Source: Rahnella sikkimica (lineage in GTDB: Bacteria > Pseudomonadota > Gammaproteobacteria > Enterobacterales > Enterobacteriaceae). Taken from it: a DNA stretch of 64,000 nt. How positions within the stretch are numbered: position 1 is the first letter of the stretch; the number at the start of each line of letters is the position of its first letter. The position numbers and the translations under genes are program-made. The notes below the pieces were generated by a model. The model had not been told where the DNA came from. It saw nothing but the letters and a program-made list of their open reading frames with translations, and searched no databases. This document shows, piece after piece, positions 38,119 through 48,171 of this stretch. Location: the NCBI RefSeq assembly GCF_002951615.1, contig NZ_CP019062.1, positions 2,108,001 to 2,172,000 of the forward strand, given 5' to 3'.

Positions 38119-39168
38119 ATGACCGCCACACCGCAAATTTTGAAAATCCGCCGCCCAGATGACTGGCATATTCACCTTCGTGACGATGAAATGCTCAGCA
38201 CCGTGTTGCCTTTCACCAGTGAAGTCTTTGGCCGCGCCATTGTTATGCCTAACCTGACGCCACCGGTAACAACCGTCGCAGCGGCAATCGCTTACCGCGA
38301 GCGTATTATGGCTGCACTGCCGAAAGAGCATAACTTTACCCCTTTGCTGACCTGCTATCTGACGGACTCTCTGGATCCCGATGAAGTCTCTCAAGGTTTC
38401 GAGCAAGGTGTTTTCACTGCTGCAAAACTCTATCCGGCCAATGCAACAACAAACTCTCAGCACGGCGTCTCCGATGTGAAGGCAATTTATCCGGTGCTGG
38501 AACGTATGCAAAAAATCGGCATGCCTTTGCTGATCCACGGTGAAGTGACTCACAGCGATGTGGACATTTTTGATCGCGAAGCGCGCTTTATTGATGAAGT
38601 GATGGATCCGGTACGCCGCCAGTTCCCAGAATTAAAAATCGTGTTCGAACACATCACGACCAAAGAAGCAGCCCAATATGTCATGTCCGGAAATAAGTAC
38701 CTCGGCGCGACCATTACACCTCAGCATCTGATGTTCAACCGTAACCACATGCTGGTCGGTGGTGTACGCCCTCACCTGTTCTGTCTGCCAATCCTCAAGC
38801 GCAACGTACATCAGCAGGCACTCCGTGAAGTGATTGCCAGCGGCGCTGACCGGTTCTTCCTGGGCACGGATTCTGCGCCACACACCAAAGGCCGTAAAGA
38901 ATCAAGCTGCGGTTGTGCAGGCTGCTTTAACGCTCCTCTGGCACTTTCCGCCTACGCGACAGTATTCGAAGAAATGAATGCACTTCAGCATTTTGAAGGC
39001 TTCTGCTCACTGAATGGTCCGCGCTTTTATGGCTTGCCGCTCAATGAAGACTTCATCGAACTGACGCGTACACCGGTCACTCAGCCTGAGGAGATTGCGT
39101 TGGGCGACGAGTGCGTTGTGCCATTCCTTGCAGGGCAAACGCTCAACTGGAAAGTAACGTCGTATTAA
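38119..39168 (+). CDS. pyrC: Dihydroorotase
   Basis: This 349-aa zinc amidohydrolase of pyrimidine synthesis makes dihydroorotate. Metal-site motifs are [12 protein letters not shown], the carboxylated Lys in [22 protein letters not shown], and Asp in [11 protein letters not shown]. The start at 38119 (MTATPQILK) has CCGGAG upstream. An in-frame ATG at 38101 would overlap that ribosome binding site. It precedes dinI, as in E. coli. Confidence 0.97.
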   Translation: MTATPQILKIRRPDDWHIHLRDDEMLSTVLPFTSEVFGRAIVMPNLTPPVTTVAAAIAYRERIMAALPKEHNFTPLLTCYLTDSLDPDEVSQGFEQGVFTAAKLYPANATTNSQHGVSDVKAIYPVLERMQKIGMPLLIHGEVTHSDVDIFDREARFIDEVMDPVRRQFPELKIVFEHITTKEAAQYVMSGNKYLGATITPQHLMFNRNHMLVGGVRPHLFCLPILKRNVHQQALREVIASGADRFFLGTDSAPHTKGRKESSCGCAGCFNAPLALSAYATVFEEMNALQHFEGFCSLNGPRFYGLPLNEDFIELTRTPVTQPEEIALGDECVVPFLAGQTLNWKVTSY

Positions 39169-39212
39169 AATACGATTCTCTTCAACTCTGTATTGCACAG
39201 CCCTGAATTTGA

Positions 39213-39228
39213 CTGTATAAATATACAG
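39213..39228. promoter_or_regulatory. LexA (SOS) box of dinI
   Basis: CTGT-ATAAATAT-ACAG is a perfect CTGT-N8-ACAG LexA operator, 22 bp before the dinI ATG. E. coli dinI is LexA-controlled. Confidence 0.93.
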
Positions 39229-39250
39229 TCAAATCTATTCAGGAGGTCAT

Positions 39251-39505
39251 ATGCGTGTTGAAGTCACAATCGATAAAACCAAGCCTCTGCCAGTGGGCGC
39301 TTTAGACGCCTTATCAGGTGAATTGAGTAAAAGAATTAACAAACAGTTTTCAGACCGCGAAAATAAAATTCAGGTCCGTTATGCCGGTGCAAATAGCCTG
39401 TCCGTGCTGGGCGGAGCCAAAACAGATCGTGATCTTATCGAAGAAATTCTTCAGGAAACCTGGGAAAGCGCTGACGAATGGTTTTCAAATCAGAATGATG
39501 GGTAA
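39251..39505 (+). CDS. dinI: DinI, DNA damage-inducible RecA modulator
   Basis: This 84-aa acidic protein modulates RecA filaments and LexA/UmuD cleavage. The sequence (MRVEVTIDKTKPLP near the start, the acidic C-terminal helix EEILQETWESADEWF) follows E. coli DinI (81 aa). AGGAGG lies 5 bp before the ATG, and a LexA box covers the promoter. It lies between pyrC and bssS as in E. coli. Confidence 0.96.
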   Translation: MRVEVTIDKTKPLPVGALDALSGELSKRINKQFSDRENKIQVRYAGANSLSVLGGAKTDRDLIEEILQETWESADEWFSNQNDG

Positions 39506-39846
39506 CCACATGAATTTTCTCAGATCGGGCCTTTATTCAATACTCTATTAATAATAATCAGGTTTATTAAAACCCGCCGTAAGGCTATTTGTGTATTTCA
39601 CCGGGCGTCGCAGTCCGGTTTTTTCGCTTTTTTTTGTATGAAAAACACACAAGAAAAAATAATTTTGGTTAATCTCCAGATTATTCTGACTCCGGGATAA
39701 TCAATACAAATTATTTACAATTTAATACCCCCAAACCTCTCCATAAAATGATTTAACTGTTTATACTGAAAAAGCTCACCAGATAATGAGCCGCATTGAT
39801 CCTCAGATAGTCACTCACGTCAGTCACTACAAAATAAGGGGTCTAT
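39506..39846. other. dinI-bssS intergenic region
   Basis: These 341 bp hold a weak hairpin-T-run terminator of dinI (39600-39624) and a probable bssS promoter with TATACT at 39762-39767. The region is A+T-rich, and no gene with a credible ribosome binding site was seen. Confidence 0.55.
39600..39624 (+). terminator. Probable terminator of dinI
   Basis: ACCGG (39600-39604) / CCGGT (39615-39619) forms a short stem followed by T-rich sequence. The stem is only 5 bp, so this is a weak call. Confidence 0.5.
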
Positions 39847-40101
39847 ATGGACAGAAATGATGAAGTTATTCAGACACACCCGCTTGTAGGTTGGGATATC
39901 AGTACCGTCGACTCTTATGACGCCATGATGATACGTCTTCATTACCTGTCTTCAAAAGACCAGACACCCGAGGATGCACAGGTAGACAGAACTTTATGGT
40001 TAACTACCGACGTTGCCAGGCAGCTGATTAACATTCTCGAAGCCGGTATCGAAAAGATAGAATCTAACGAGTACGAATACAGTGATCACCGAAAACACTA
40101 A
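39847..40101 (+). CDS. bssS: BssS, biofilm regulator
   Basis: This 84-aa protein shares its N-terminus ([16 protein letters not shown]) and the core [18 protein letters not shown] with E. coli BssS (same length), which affects biofilm formation and indole/AI-2 signalling through an unknown mechanism. It has no recognised domain. It is followed by a good terminator, so it is probably monocistronic. Confidence 0.94.
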   Translation: MDRNDEVIQTHPLVGWDISTVDSYDAMMIRLHYLSSKDQTPEDAQVDRTLWLTTDVARQLINILEAGIEKIESNEYEYSDHRKH

Positions 40102-40119
40102 GTTTACCTTGTCAGCCTG

Positions 40120-40152
40120 AGGCACCAGCGATTTGCTCCTGGTGCCTTTTTC
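40120..40152 (+). terminator. Terminator of bssS
   Basis: AGGCACCAG (40120-40128) / CTGGTGCCT (40139-40147) is a perfect 9-bp stem followed by a T run. Confidence 0.9.
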
Positions 40153-40244
40153 TTTGCCTCCGCGCCGCTTGCCTTCCCTGCCGTAAACTCACTATTATGC
40201 CCGCAGTCAATTTGTTAAAGAATTTCGACAGAGGAGCTTTGGTT

Positions 40245-41360
40245 ATGGAATATGATCTCATTATCGTCGGCAGCGGTTCAGTCGGCTCGGCGGCAGGCTA
40301 TTACGCCACGCGCGCCGGGTTGAAAGTGCTGATGATAGACAGCGCAATGCCTCCTCATCAGGCAGGCAGCCATCACGGCGAGACGCGACTTATGCGTCAT
40401 GCTTATGGCGAAGGAGCCCGCTACGTTCCTATGTTGCTGAGAGCGCAAACGCTCTGGAATGAACTGGCGGAACTGAGCGGCGAGAAGGTCTTTCACCGCA
40501 GCGGCGTGCTGAATATTGGCCCTGAAGGTTCTGAATTTATCGGCAATGTTAAAAACAGTGCCGAAACCTACAACCTCAACACCCAATCACTCAGTGCGGC
40601 TGAAATCCGCGAGAAATGGCCGCTGTTCACTCTCCCTGATGGCTACTGCGGCGTTTTCGAACCGGAGTCAGGGTTTCTGCAAAGCGAGATGGCTATCAGC
40701 GCCTATATCCGCCTGGCGCGTGAAGCGGGCTGCGCACAACTGTTCAACTGCCCGGCGGATGATATCCGTTGGGTTGAAGGCGGCGTAGAAGTTTCCACAA
40801 TCGATGGCGTTTACCGTGGCAAAAAACTGGCCGTGACGGCGGGTACCTGGGTAACGAAAATCCTCCCTGAATTGCCGGTAAAACCTTTACGCAAGGTTTT
40901 TGCGTGGTTTCATGCCGACGGCCGCTATAGCGAAGAAAATCACTTCCCGGCTTTTACGCTCGAAACCCAGCAAGGTGACCAGTATTACGGTTTTCCTTCC
41001 GTAAAAGATGCCTTAAAGCTCGGAAAACATAATGGTGGTCAGTGGATAACAGAGCCTCAGGAACGCAAACCTTTCGGCGGATTCAGCCAGGACGGCACCG
41101 AATCCTTCAACTTCTTCCGCCACTTTTTGCCGGGCGTTGGGGTGAGTTTGCGCGGTGTGTCATGCACTTACGACATGACTGCGGATGAAGATTTCATTAT
41201 CGACACATTGCCGGGCAGAGAAAATACGCTGGTCATTTCGGGCTTAAGCGGTCATGGATTTAAATTTGCCAGTGTATTAGGTGAAATCGTGATGCATTTC
41301 GCTAACAATCATCCTATTCCTTTCGAGCTCCAGCCTTTTTCCCTTTCTCGCTTCAATTAA
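40245..41360 (+). CDS. solA: N-methyl-L-tryptophan oxidase
   Basis: This 371-aa monomeric sarcosine-oxidase-type flavoenzyme demethylates N-methyl-tryptophan. The FAD motif is [16 protein letters not shown], followed by [14 protein letters not shown]. The covalent-flavin Cys lies in [16 protein letters not shown] (near 307), and [16 protein letters not shown] closes the FAD site. The start at 40245 has GAGGAG upstream; the frame is open to 40197 without conservation. It sits next to bssS as in E. coli. Confidence 0.95.
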   Translation: MEYDLIIVGSGSVGSAAGYYATRAGLKVLMIDSAMPPHQAGSHHGETRLMRHAYGEGARYVPMLLRAQTLWNELAELSGEKVFHRSGVLNIGPEGSEFIGNVKNSAETYNLNTQSLSAAEIREKWPLFTLPDGYCGVFEPESGFLQSEMAISAYIRLAREAGCAQLFNCPADDIRWVEGGVEVSTIDGVYRGKKLAVTAGTWVTKILPELPVKPLRKVFAWFHADGRYSEENHFPAFTLETQQGDQYYGFPSVKDALKLGKHNGGQWITEPQERKPFGGFSQDGTESFNFFRHFLPGVGVSLRGVSCTYDMTADEDFIIDTLPGRENTLVISGLSGHGFKFASVLGEIVMHFANNHPIPFELQPFSLSRFN

Positions 41361-41373
41361 TGTAAAGATGTTT

Positions 41374-41412
41374 CAACCGTCGTTAATATTCTTTCGACGG
41401 TTGTCATTTTAT
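41374..41412 (+). terminator. Terminator of solA
   Basis: CAACCGTCG (41374-41382) / CGACGGTTG (41395-41403) is a perfect 9-bp stem with a 12-nt loop, followed by a T-rich tail. Confidence 0.82.
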
Positions 41413-41473
41413 TTCCAGGCAAGCCATTTTTAAGTTTCACTTTGAACAAGATCAATAGACCGGTATTTCCGAA

Positions 41474-41503
41474 TTGACAGCATTATAGAAAAAAAACTAT
41501 GCT
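41474..41503 (+). promoter_or_regulatory. Putative sigma-70 promoter of the RcsA-like regulator
   Basis: A consensus TTGACA (41474-41479) and TATGCT (41498-41503) are separated by 18 bp, with an A tract in the spacer, 63 bp before the start codon. Confidence 0.7.
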
Positions 41504-41566
41504 ACATGCAGAAATCACAGGAGTGGTTTCTAACGCGTAAATGATACGCTTGAACAAGGACGTCGA

Positions 41567-42235
41567 ATGAAACTCTCTATTATTGAACCCTGTGGTTTTA
41601 CACGGTTAGGAATTTTCTCTTATCTTATCGAGAATAATAAACTCGATATTATTGATACCGTGAATATCTCACAGGCACTGACTTCACTGACAGAATTTCA
41701 GCCTGACGTTATTCTTGTGAATATGACGCAGCACTGTCATAACGCTGAATTATCATTGGAATTGAAGGCCTTCTTTGAATTCCGCCATTCGGCCCGGATT
41801 TACTGTTATATTGATGCGAATTATCCTAACTGCGATGAACCTATTGCGATCACGAGAGAAGTTTTCGTTCTCAATAAGCAGTCACTGACACAATTATTAC
41901 AAGAGATTGCCGCTGACCCTGAGTCCTTTATGCCTGAAAATAACTTCGGCATACCAAGAACCTTGTTCAGCGATCAGGAAATTCTGGTGATGGGATACTG
42001 GATGTCGGAAATGCCAAACTACCGGATTGCCCGAAAGTTAAATATCAGCAGCCGCACTGTCTATGTTCATAAGCGTCACCTGGCGCAAAAAATAAAAGTC
42101 AGGAACCGGCTGGAATTTTGTTTTATTTACAACCTGATAAAATATTTGTTCTGGCCGATTGACGATGTTTCCGCACCGCCCATTAGCCGTCAGATTAAAG
42201 ATGATCTGTTAATGATCTACAAAGCACACAGCTAA
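41567..42235 (+). CDS. RcsA-like LuxR-family transcriptional regulator
   Basis: This 222-aa protein has a C-terminal LuxR/FixJ helix-turn-helix (about 132-190, with RIARKLNISSRTVYVHKRHL). Its N-terminal domain is receiver-like but lacks a clear phosphorylation site. The N-terminus (IIEPCGFTRLGIFSYL) resembles RcsA (cysteine, then TRLG and YL at the same spacing). RcsA is an auxiliary regulator of capsule and motility that pairs with RcsB. The gene is A+T-rich relative to its neighbours and absent from this place in E. coli. It is monocistronic with a strong-looking promoter. The target genes are unknown. Confidence 0.8.
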   Translation: MKLSIIEPCGFTRLGIFSYLIENNKLDIIDTVNISQALTSLTEFQPDVILVNMTQHCHNAELSLELKAFFEFRHSARIYCYIDANYPNCDEPIAITREVFVLNKQSLTQLLQEIAADPESFMPENNFGIPRTLFSDQEILVMGYWMSEMPNYRIARKLNISSRTVYVHKRHLAQKIKVRNRLEFCFIYNLIKYLFWPIDDVSAPPISRQIKDDLLMIYKAHS

Positions 42236-42404
42236 AACCTCCCCATAATGCCCTGAACAATCGGGGCATTTTTATATTCCCCATATCCTGCTTTCTGTTC
42301 AGTTTCACGCTTTCAGACAGCAGCAGAATGCCCTGTTGCACTCTGTCAGCAGAGGCATACAATAACTTTAAAATTAGCAGCCTTATTTTGAGCAGCCTCA
42401 TAAA

Positions 42405-42869
42405 ATGAAACACACCGCTTCTGAAGACGTCACTCCAACAGAAATTACAGAAACGCTGCTTTCTGTAATCCGTCTTATGCGCAAACAAGTGGACGCTGCA
42501 ATGTTTGCGCAGGGCCTTTCCCTGGCTCGTGGAAAATTACTGACGGCCATCGCACATGAAGGAACCTGCCGCCCGGCTGAGCTGGCTCTGGTGCTCCAGC
42601 AATCCCCCAGGACTATTACCGATGCGATTGATGCGATGGACAGAGATGGTTTACTGGTCCGTAAACGTCATCCGACAGACCGTCGCTCTCAACTGCTTGA
42701 ATTAACGGAAGCCGGAACACAGGCATTAGAACAGGTAAAAAAACCGAAGCAAGAAGCCATCGAACGCTTGTTTGACGGGCTGGATTTACCAGCCCGTCAG
42801 CAACTGATGGCCTCTTTGAAAAGCATTGAAATACATGCGTTGCGCATCGAAGAGGAACATAAAGGCTAG
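42405..42869 (+). CDS. MarR-family transcriptional regulator
   Basis: This 154-aa winged-helix regulator has recognition-helix and wing motifs [20 protein letters not shown] and [19 protein letters not shown]. It stands alone rightward and its 3' end overlaps the convergent tqsA-like gene by 4 bp. The adjacent RND/TqsA operon is a natural candidate target, but its promoter is 5 kb away, so that is only inference. Confidence 0.9.
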   Translation: MKHTASEDVTPTEITETLLSVIRLMRKQVDAAMFAQGLSLARGKLLTAIAHEGTCRPAELALVLQQSPRTITDAIDAMDRDGLLVRKRHPTDRRSQLLELTEAGTQALEQVKKPKQEAIERLFDGLDLPARQQLMASLKSIEIHALRIEEEHKG

Positions 42870-43906
42870 CGTTTTACTGCTGCACCATCGCCCAACAGCA
42901 CGGCAATCTTGTGCCCGGCGGCCGTCGGTTCAAGCGCTATTTTCAAGACAATCGTCAGTGGCACCGAGAGCAGCATTCCGACCGGGCCCATTAGCCATCC
43001 CCAGAAAATCAGAGACATAAACACCACCAGCGTCGAGAGCCCCAGCCCGCGCCCCAGAATTTTCGGATCGATAATGCTGCCAAAAACAAGGTTAATCAGC
43101 ACATATCCGCCTGCAACAATGACCCCTTCACTAAAACCGTTGAACAAAAATGCCTGAATAACCGGCGGGATTGCCGCCAGAAAAGAACCAATATTCGGGA
43201 TGTAATTCAGTGCAAACGCCAGCATTCCCCACAGGAATGCAAACCGGATCCCGGTTGCCGCCAGCAGCGCCCAGACCGCCAGACCGGTCACCACGCTGAT
43301 TAACGTTTTGATCACCAGATAGCGCGTCACGCTGTCGAGCGCCCGCTGCACGTTCGTCATGCCTTTTCCCGGTTCATCTGACATTTGTTCAATTTTATAC
43401 GGCAGTTGCGGCACTTCGAGCAGCATAAAAGCCACCGTCATCAGTAAAAGAAACAAGCCCGCCATCGCGTTGGATAAATAGCTGATTAACTTACTCACCA
43501 GATTTAATGTCGCTGCCGGATCGATATAACTGGCCAGTTGTTCCGGCGATAATGTCAGGTCGTTTTGCCCCAATAACGTTTCGAGATAACTCAGTTTCTC
43601 AACAATCAGCCCGCGATATTGCGGTAACGTGCGGGCAAATTCATTGAGCGTCACCAGCAATTTGGTGGTCAGGAAAACCATCAGACAAATCACCACCGTC
43701 GCCACCAGCAAAACGGCGAGTGCACGTGGCACCCGGCATTTTCCCAGCAGAACAATCAGCGGATTTAAAACAAAAGCTAAAAACAGCGCCAGAATGAACG
43801 GCACGATGATGTCCGACGCGGATTTGATCCCCGCAAAAATCACTACCAGCATCGCCATCATTACGACGATTTTCAGTCCCTGAGTTGTCACGATCGTTTT
43901 ACGCAA
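42866..43906 (-). CDS. TqsA-like AI-2E family transporter
   Basis: This 346-aa inner-membrane protein of the AI-2E (PerM/TqsA/YdiK) family has about eight membrane segments and a large loop between the third and fourth (about 80-150). It resembles E. coli TqsA (AI-2 exporter) along its length, for example [20 protein letters not shown] and [19 protein letters not shown]. The start is TTG at 43906 with AGGAGG upstream. It begins 27 bp after the RND pump, so it is probably the last gene of that operon. Orthology with tqsA is likely but not proven. Confidence 0.85.
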   Translation of the reverse strand: MRKTIVTTQGLKIVVMMAMLVVIFAGIKSASDIIVPFILALFLAFVLNPLIVLLGKCRVPRALAVLLVATVVICLMVFLTTKLLVTLNEFARTLPQYRGLIVEKLSYLETLLGQNDLTLSPEQLASYIDPAATLNLVSKLISYLSNAMAGLFLLLMTVAFMLLEVPQLPYKIEQMSDEPGKGMTNVQRALDSVTRYLVIKTLISVVTGLAVWALLAATGIRFAFLWGMLAFALNYIPNIGSFLAAIPPVIQAFLFNGFSEGVIVAGGYVLINLVFGSIIDPKILGRGLGLSTLVVFMSLIFWGWLMGPVGMLLSVPLTIVLKIALEPTAAGHKIAVLLGDGAAVKR

Positions 43907-43933
43907 ATTTTCCTCCTGATGCGGACAGGTTTT

Positions 43934-46900
43934 TTAACGAGATTTCACCCATTCCCGCAAACGCTGGATGTGCACATACAGCGACGGAATGAACAGGATC
44001 CCCACCGTCGTGGACAACAACATTCCGCTAAATACCGTGACACCAATAATGTGCCTGCTCATCGCGCCAGCACCCGACGCCAGGACCAGCGGCAACACGC
44101 CCAGAATGAACGAGATCGCAGTCATCATGACGGCACGGAAACGTTGTTTTGCGCCTTCCTGCGCCGCTTCCCGGATGGTTGCGCCCTCTTCACTTCTGGC
44201 TTTCGAAAACTCGACAATCAGAATGGCATTTTTCGCCGCCAGGCCAATTAACAACACCATACCAATCTGAGCATATACGTCGTTACTGAGTCCGGCCAGA
44301 TGCAGGCCGCCGATCGCACCAAACACCGCAAAAATCACCGAAATCATCACCACCAGCGGTATGCTCCAGCTTTCATACTGTGCGACCAGGAACAGATAAG
44401 CGAAAAGCAGTGCGGCGGCATAAATCAGGATAGCCTGACCGCCCGCCTGAATTTCCTGTAACGACATACCGGTCCACTGATAGCCATAACCGGCGGGCAG
44501 TTTCTCGCTCAGGATATGCTCCATTTGTTCCATCGCTTCCCCGGAACTGACGCCTGGCGCAGCAGAACCGCTGATTGCCAGTGACGGGAACTGGTTATAT
44601 TGCGTAATAAACGGCGCGCCGAGGGACGGCGTCAGACTGACCATTTTCCCCAGACTGACCAGCGAACCGTTATCGCTGCGTACGGTCAGCGTTGAGATTT
44701 GATCTGCACGCTGACGGTCTTCCATCTCATTTTGCATCTGCACGTTAAACAGACGGTTATTGATGATGAAATCGCTGACGTTAATCCCGCCAAGCGATGT
44801 CTGGAGCGTACCAAATATACGGCTGACCGGAACCTGTAACTGCGCGGCGCGATCACGATCCACGCTCAGCGCAATTTCAGGTACTGACGCACTGAACGTT
44901 GTAAAGACACGGCTCAGCTGCGGATCCTGATTCGCCGCCTGAATCAGCGCTTGTCCGGTCGCCGCCAGTTCCTGCGGTGATTGCCCCCGCAGTGCCTGTA
45001 AACGTAAATCCAGCCCGGATGCCGTGCCCAGCCCGGAAATGGCTGGCGGGTTTATGGCCATAATGATTGCAGAGGGAATGCCCGCCATCGCAGGTTGTAA
45101 GCGTCCGATGACCTGATCCACACGGCTGCGCTCACCCCAGGGTTTCAGCAAAACAATACCGAATGCAGAATTCGGCGAACTCCCGCCGCTCAGCAGGCTG
45201 AATCCGCTAATCGCAATCACATCTTCAACCGCGTCATCTTTCCCGAGAATGGCCTTCATCTGCCCGATAACGCCGTCGGTACGGTTTAGGGATGCGCCGT
45301 CAGGTAGCTGGACATTCACGAAGAAATAGCCCTGATCTTCATCCGGCAGGAACGATTTCGGCAAACTGCTGTAGCCCCATACGCACAAACCGGCAATCAC
45401 CATCACGCTCACAATGCTGGTCAGCACATTTCTGCTGATCCCGCGCGCGGCTTTAACGTAGGTATCCCGCACGCTGTCCAGCCCGTTATTGAAGAGCTGG
45501 AAGAAGCGCGCAGGTTTCTCCGGACGAGGCTTGAGTAATGTCGCGCACAGTGCAGGCGTCAGCGTTAATGCGTTAATACTGGAAAGTACCACCGCCGCAG
45601 AAAGTGTGACGGCAAACTGGCGGTAAAGTGCACCGGTAATGCCCGGCAGCACAGCAATCGGCACAAACACCGCCAGCAGCACCACGGTGGTAGCAATAAC
45701 CGGTCCGGCGATTTGTTTCAGCGCCAGGCGGGTTGCGGCCACGCGCCCGAGCGACGGATCGTCGACCATCAGCCTTTCGACATTTTCGACCACGACAATC
45801 GCATCATCGACAACGACCGTTAGCGCCAGAATAATCGCGAACAGGCTCAGGGTATTGGCCGAATAGCCAAAAATGTAGAGCACGGCAAAGGTGCCCAGCA
45901 AAGAGACAGGAATGGTCAGCGCAACAATGAACGTAGCGCGCATACTTTGCAGGAACAGGTAAACAATAGTCAGAACGACGATGAACGTCAGCACCAGAGA
46001 AACGACGATTTCATCCAGCGTCGCGCTGACAAATTGGGTGGAATCGAATTTGATTTCATAGGTCAGATCGTCCGGGAAGTAGCTCGCCTGACGTTCCATT
46101 TCTGCGCGCACCGCGTTCGCGACATTCAGCGCATTCGCACCCGGAGCCGGATAAACCGACAGGAAGGCAGAAGGCGTCTGATTCAGCGTGGCGTTGACCT
46201 GATAATCCTGCGCGCCCAGTTCAATCCGCGCGACGTCATGCAAACGCACCGTTCCGCCATTGGCATTTTTGCGCACAATAATATTGCCGAACGCTTCCGG
46301 CGTACTCAGACGTCCGGCTCCGCTGATGGTCAGCGTTTGTTGCTGCATGGACGGACTTGGCGACGCACCAACCTGACCCGCTGCCGCCTGCACGTTCTGG
46401 CTCTGAATTGCCGAACTGATTTCCATGCTGCTGACATCCAGCGCTTCCATCTTGCGGGGATCAAGCCAGATTCGCATGCTGTAGTCACGGGAACCAAACA
46501 CGCGAACATCACCAACGCCGTCGATACGCGCTAAGGCATCACGCAGCTGAATGCTGGCGAAGTTGCTGATAAACAGCATGTCGTGGGTATGTTTCGGGGA
46601 TAACAGGCTGATGCCGAGTAAAATATTGGACGCCTGCTTACGCACGGAAACGCCGGTATTCAGCACTTCCGGCGGGAGCTGAGAACTGACCTGAGAAATA
46701 CGGTTCTGTACTTCCACCGCCGCCGTATCAGGATCCGTTCCGCTGGCAAAGGTAATAGTTAGCGAGTAACTGCCGTTGTTGCCGCTGTTTGACGACATAT
46801 ACAGCATATTGCTAACGCCGTTGACCTGCGCCTCAATGGGCGCGGCAACAGATTCCGCCACGTCACGCGCACTGGCGCCGGGATAAACCGCACTGACAGA

Positions 46901-47029
46901 AACAACGGGTGGCGTGATGTCCGGATATTGTTCCACCGGGATCACTTTGAGCGCCACGGCACCAATCAGCGCCGTAACCAGCGCGATGACCACCGCAAAG
47001 CGTGGTCTTTTAATGAATTGCTCGAGCAT
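43934..47029 (-). CDS. RND (AcrB-type HAE1) multidrug efflux pump inner-membrane subunit
   Basis: This 1031-aa proton-driven exporter has twelve membrane helices in two repeats with two large periplasmic loops. The N-terminus MLEQFIKRPRFAVVIALVT and the helix 4 acidic pair (LALTVVVDDAIVVVENVERL) are hallmarks of HAE1 pumps. The helix 10 Lys is visible in GLAAKNAILIVEFSKAR. It would work with the adaptor encoded just upstream and with an outer-membrane TolC from elsewhere. The adaptor gene is frameshifted in this sequence, so pump function is in doubt. Substrates are unknown. Confidence 0.95.
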   Translation of the reverse strand: MLEQFIKRPRFAVVIALVTALIGAVALKVIPVEQYPDITPPVVSVSAVYPGASARDVAESVAAPIEAQVNGVSNMLYMSSNSGNNGSYSLTITFASGTDPDTAAVEVQNRISQVSSQLPPEVLNTGVSVRKQASNILLGISLLSPKHTHDMLFISNFASIQLRDALARIDGVGDVRVFGSRDYSMRIWLDPRKMEALDVSSMEISSAIQSQNVQAAAGQVGASPSPSMQQQTLTISGAGRLSTPEAFGNIIVRKNANGGTVRLHDVARIELGAQDYQVNATLNQTPSAFLSVYPAPGANALNVANAVRAEMERQASYFPDDLTYEIKFDSTQFVSATLDEIVVSLVLTFIVVLTIVYLFLQSMRATFIVALTIPVSLLGTFAVLYIFGYSANTLSLFAIILALTVVVDDAIVVVENVERLMVDDPSLGRVAATRLALKQIAGPVIATTVVLLAVFVPIAVLPGITGALYRQFAVTLSAAVVLSSINALTLTPALCATLLKPRPEKPARFFQLFNNGLDSVRDTYVKAARGISRNVLTSIVSVMVIAGLCVWGYSSLPKSFLPDEDQGYFFVNVQLPDGASLNRTDGVIGQMKAILGKDDAVEDVIAISGFSLLSGGSSPNSAFGIVLLKPWGERSRVDQVIGRLQPAMAGIPSAIIMAINPPAISGLGTASGLDLRLQALRGQSPQELAATGQALIQAANQDPQLSRVFTTFSASVPEIALSVDRDRAAQLQVPVSRIFGTLQTSLGGINVSDFIINNRLFNVQMQNEMEDRQRADQISTLTVRSDNGSLVSLGKMVSLTPSLGAPFITQYNQFPSLAISGSAAPGVSSGEAMEQMEHILSEKLPAGYGYQWTGMSLQEIQAGGQAILIYAAALLFAYLFLVAQYESWSIPLVVMISVIFAVFGAIGGLHLAGLSNDVYAQIGMVLLIGLAAKNAILIVEFSKARSEEGATIREAAQEGAKQRFRAVMMTAISFILGVLPLVLASGAGAMSRHIIGVTVFSGMLLSTTVGILFIPSLYVHIQRLREWVKSR

Positions 47030-47038
47030 CGTTATTCC

Positions 47039-48171
47039 TTAACCTTTATTTGCCGGCGTCGCCGGAGCGTCCCGCGTATTCACTTTCATCCCTGGCTGGA
47101 TCCATTGCAGCCCTTCGGTGACCACTTTTTCCCCTTCCTGCAAACCATCCAGAACGAAATACCCCTGCCCGGTCTGCGCGCCCAACCGGACCGGACGTTT
47201 CTCAATCTGCTTTTCCGCATTCACCAGCAGAACAAAGTGACCGTTGGCGTCTTGCTGTAAAGCTGCAGCAGGCAGAACTGGAACTTTTTGTCCGGCGCGC
47301 GGCGCGGCCAGCACGTTAACAGAACCCCCGGTAATAAACGGTGATCCGGATTAGCAACGGTCAGCCTGACGGGCAGCGTGCCGGTTTGCGTGTCAATGCG
47401 GTTTCCTAAAGATTCAAATTTCGGCGTTTTCAGGTACGGCGAACCATCCGATAACCGCAGGGAAAGCGTCATATTTTCTGCCGAAAAAGCGTCCCCGAGT
47501 GAGCCGCTGCTATGACTGGCACTGAGTACATCGCGTTCGTTAACGGAAATCACCACGCGAACCGGATCGAGCTGAACAATTTCGGTCAGCACGCCGCTGG
47601 CCGGATTCACCAGGCTGCCGGTGTGATAATGGCTCACGCCAATCCGACCGGAAATAGGTGCCGTAATGCGGGTAAAGCTCAGTTGTAATTCCTGAGTTTT
47701 CAGCGCGGCCTGCGCCTGTGCAACAGCGGCTCTGGCGGTATCGCGCGCGGCAAGTGCGGTATCGACATCAGACTGGCTGACCGTCCGTGCATCACCCAAA
47801 CGCTGGATGCGGTTCAGGTGCGTCTGCGCGTGTCGTGCCGTGGCGGTGGCGCTATCCAGCTGCGCTTTGGCCTGCGCCACCGCAGAGTGATGCAGCGCGG
47901 GGTCGATTTCGTAAAGGATATCCCCTTCTTTAACCAGCTGGCCTTCCTGGAAAGCCCGCTTGGAAATAAAACCTTCCGTGCGGCTGACGACATTGACCGC
48001 CTGAACCGCCTCAAGGCGGCCCAGATAAGTCCGGCTAACGCCACCGGTTTGCGTCGTAATGGTCGAGGTGATGACGGTCGGAACAGGTTGCGCAATTGCG
48101 GCAACCGGAAGAAATAAAAACAGGGCCAGCAGCGGGGATAAAGCTGCATGACGGCACATTGCAGGAAACAT
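47039..48171 (-). pseudogene. RND periplasmic adaptor (AcrA/MexA type), frameshifted
   Basis: Two overlapping frames together make one membrane fusion protein. The N-terminal part (48171 down to about 47330) has a signal peptide ending in AIAQP, lipoyl half-motifs, an alpha-hairpin and a beta-barrel. The C-terminal part (about 47324 down to 47039, from NVLAAPRAGQKVPVLPAAAL) is in another frame. The break falls at a run of five G on the coding strand (47325-47329). One more G would restore LLPGGSVNVLAAP. It may be a real mutation or a homopolymer sequencing error. Ribosome binding site GGAGAG precedes the ATG, and the RND gene follows after 9 bp. Confidence 0.88.

Noticed and set aside
39509..39552. 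13-codon open frame directly after dinI
   Set aside because: It is too short, has no independent ribosome binding site and no known counterpart.
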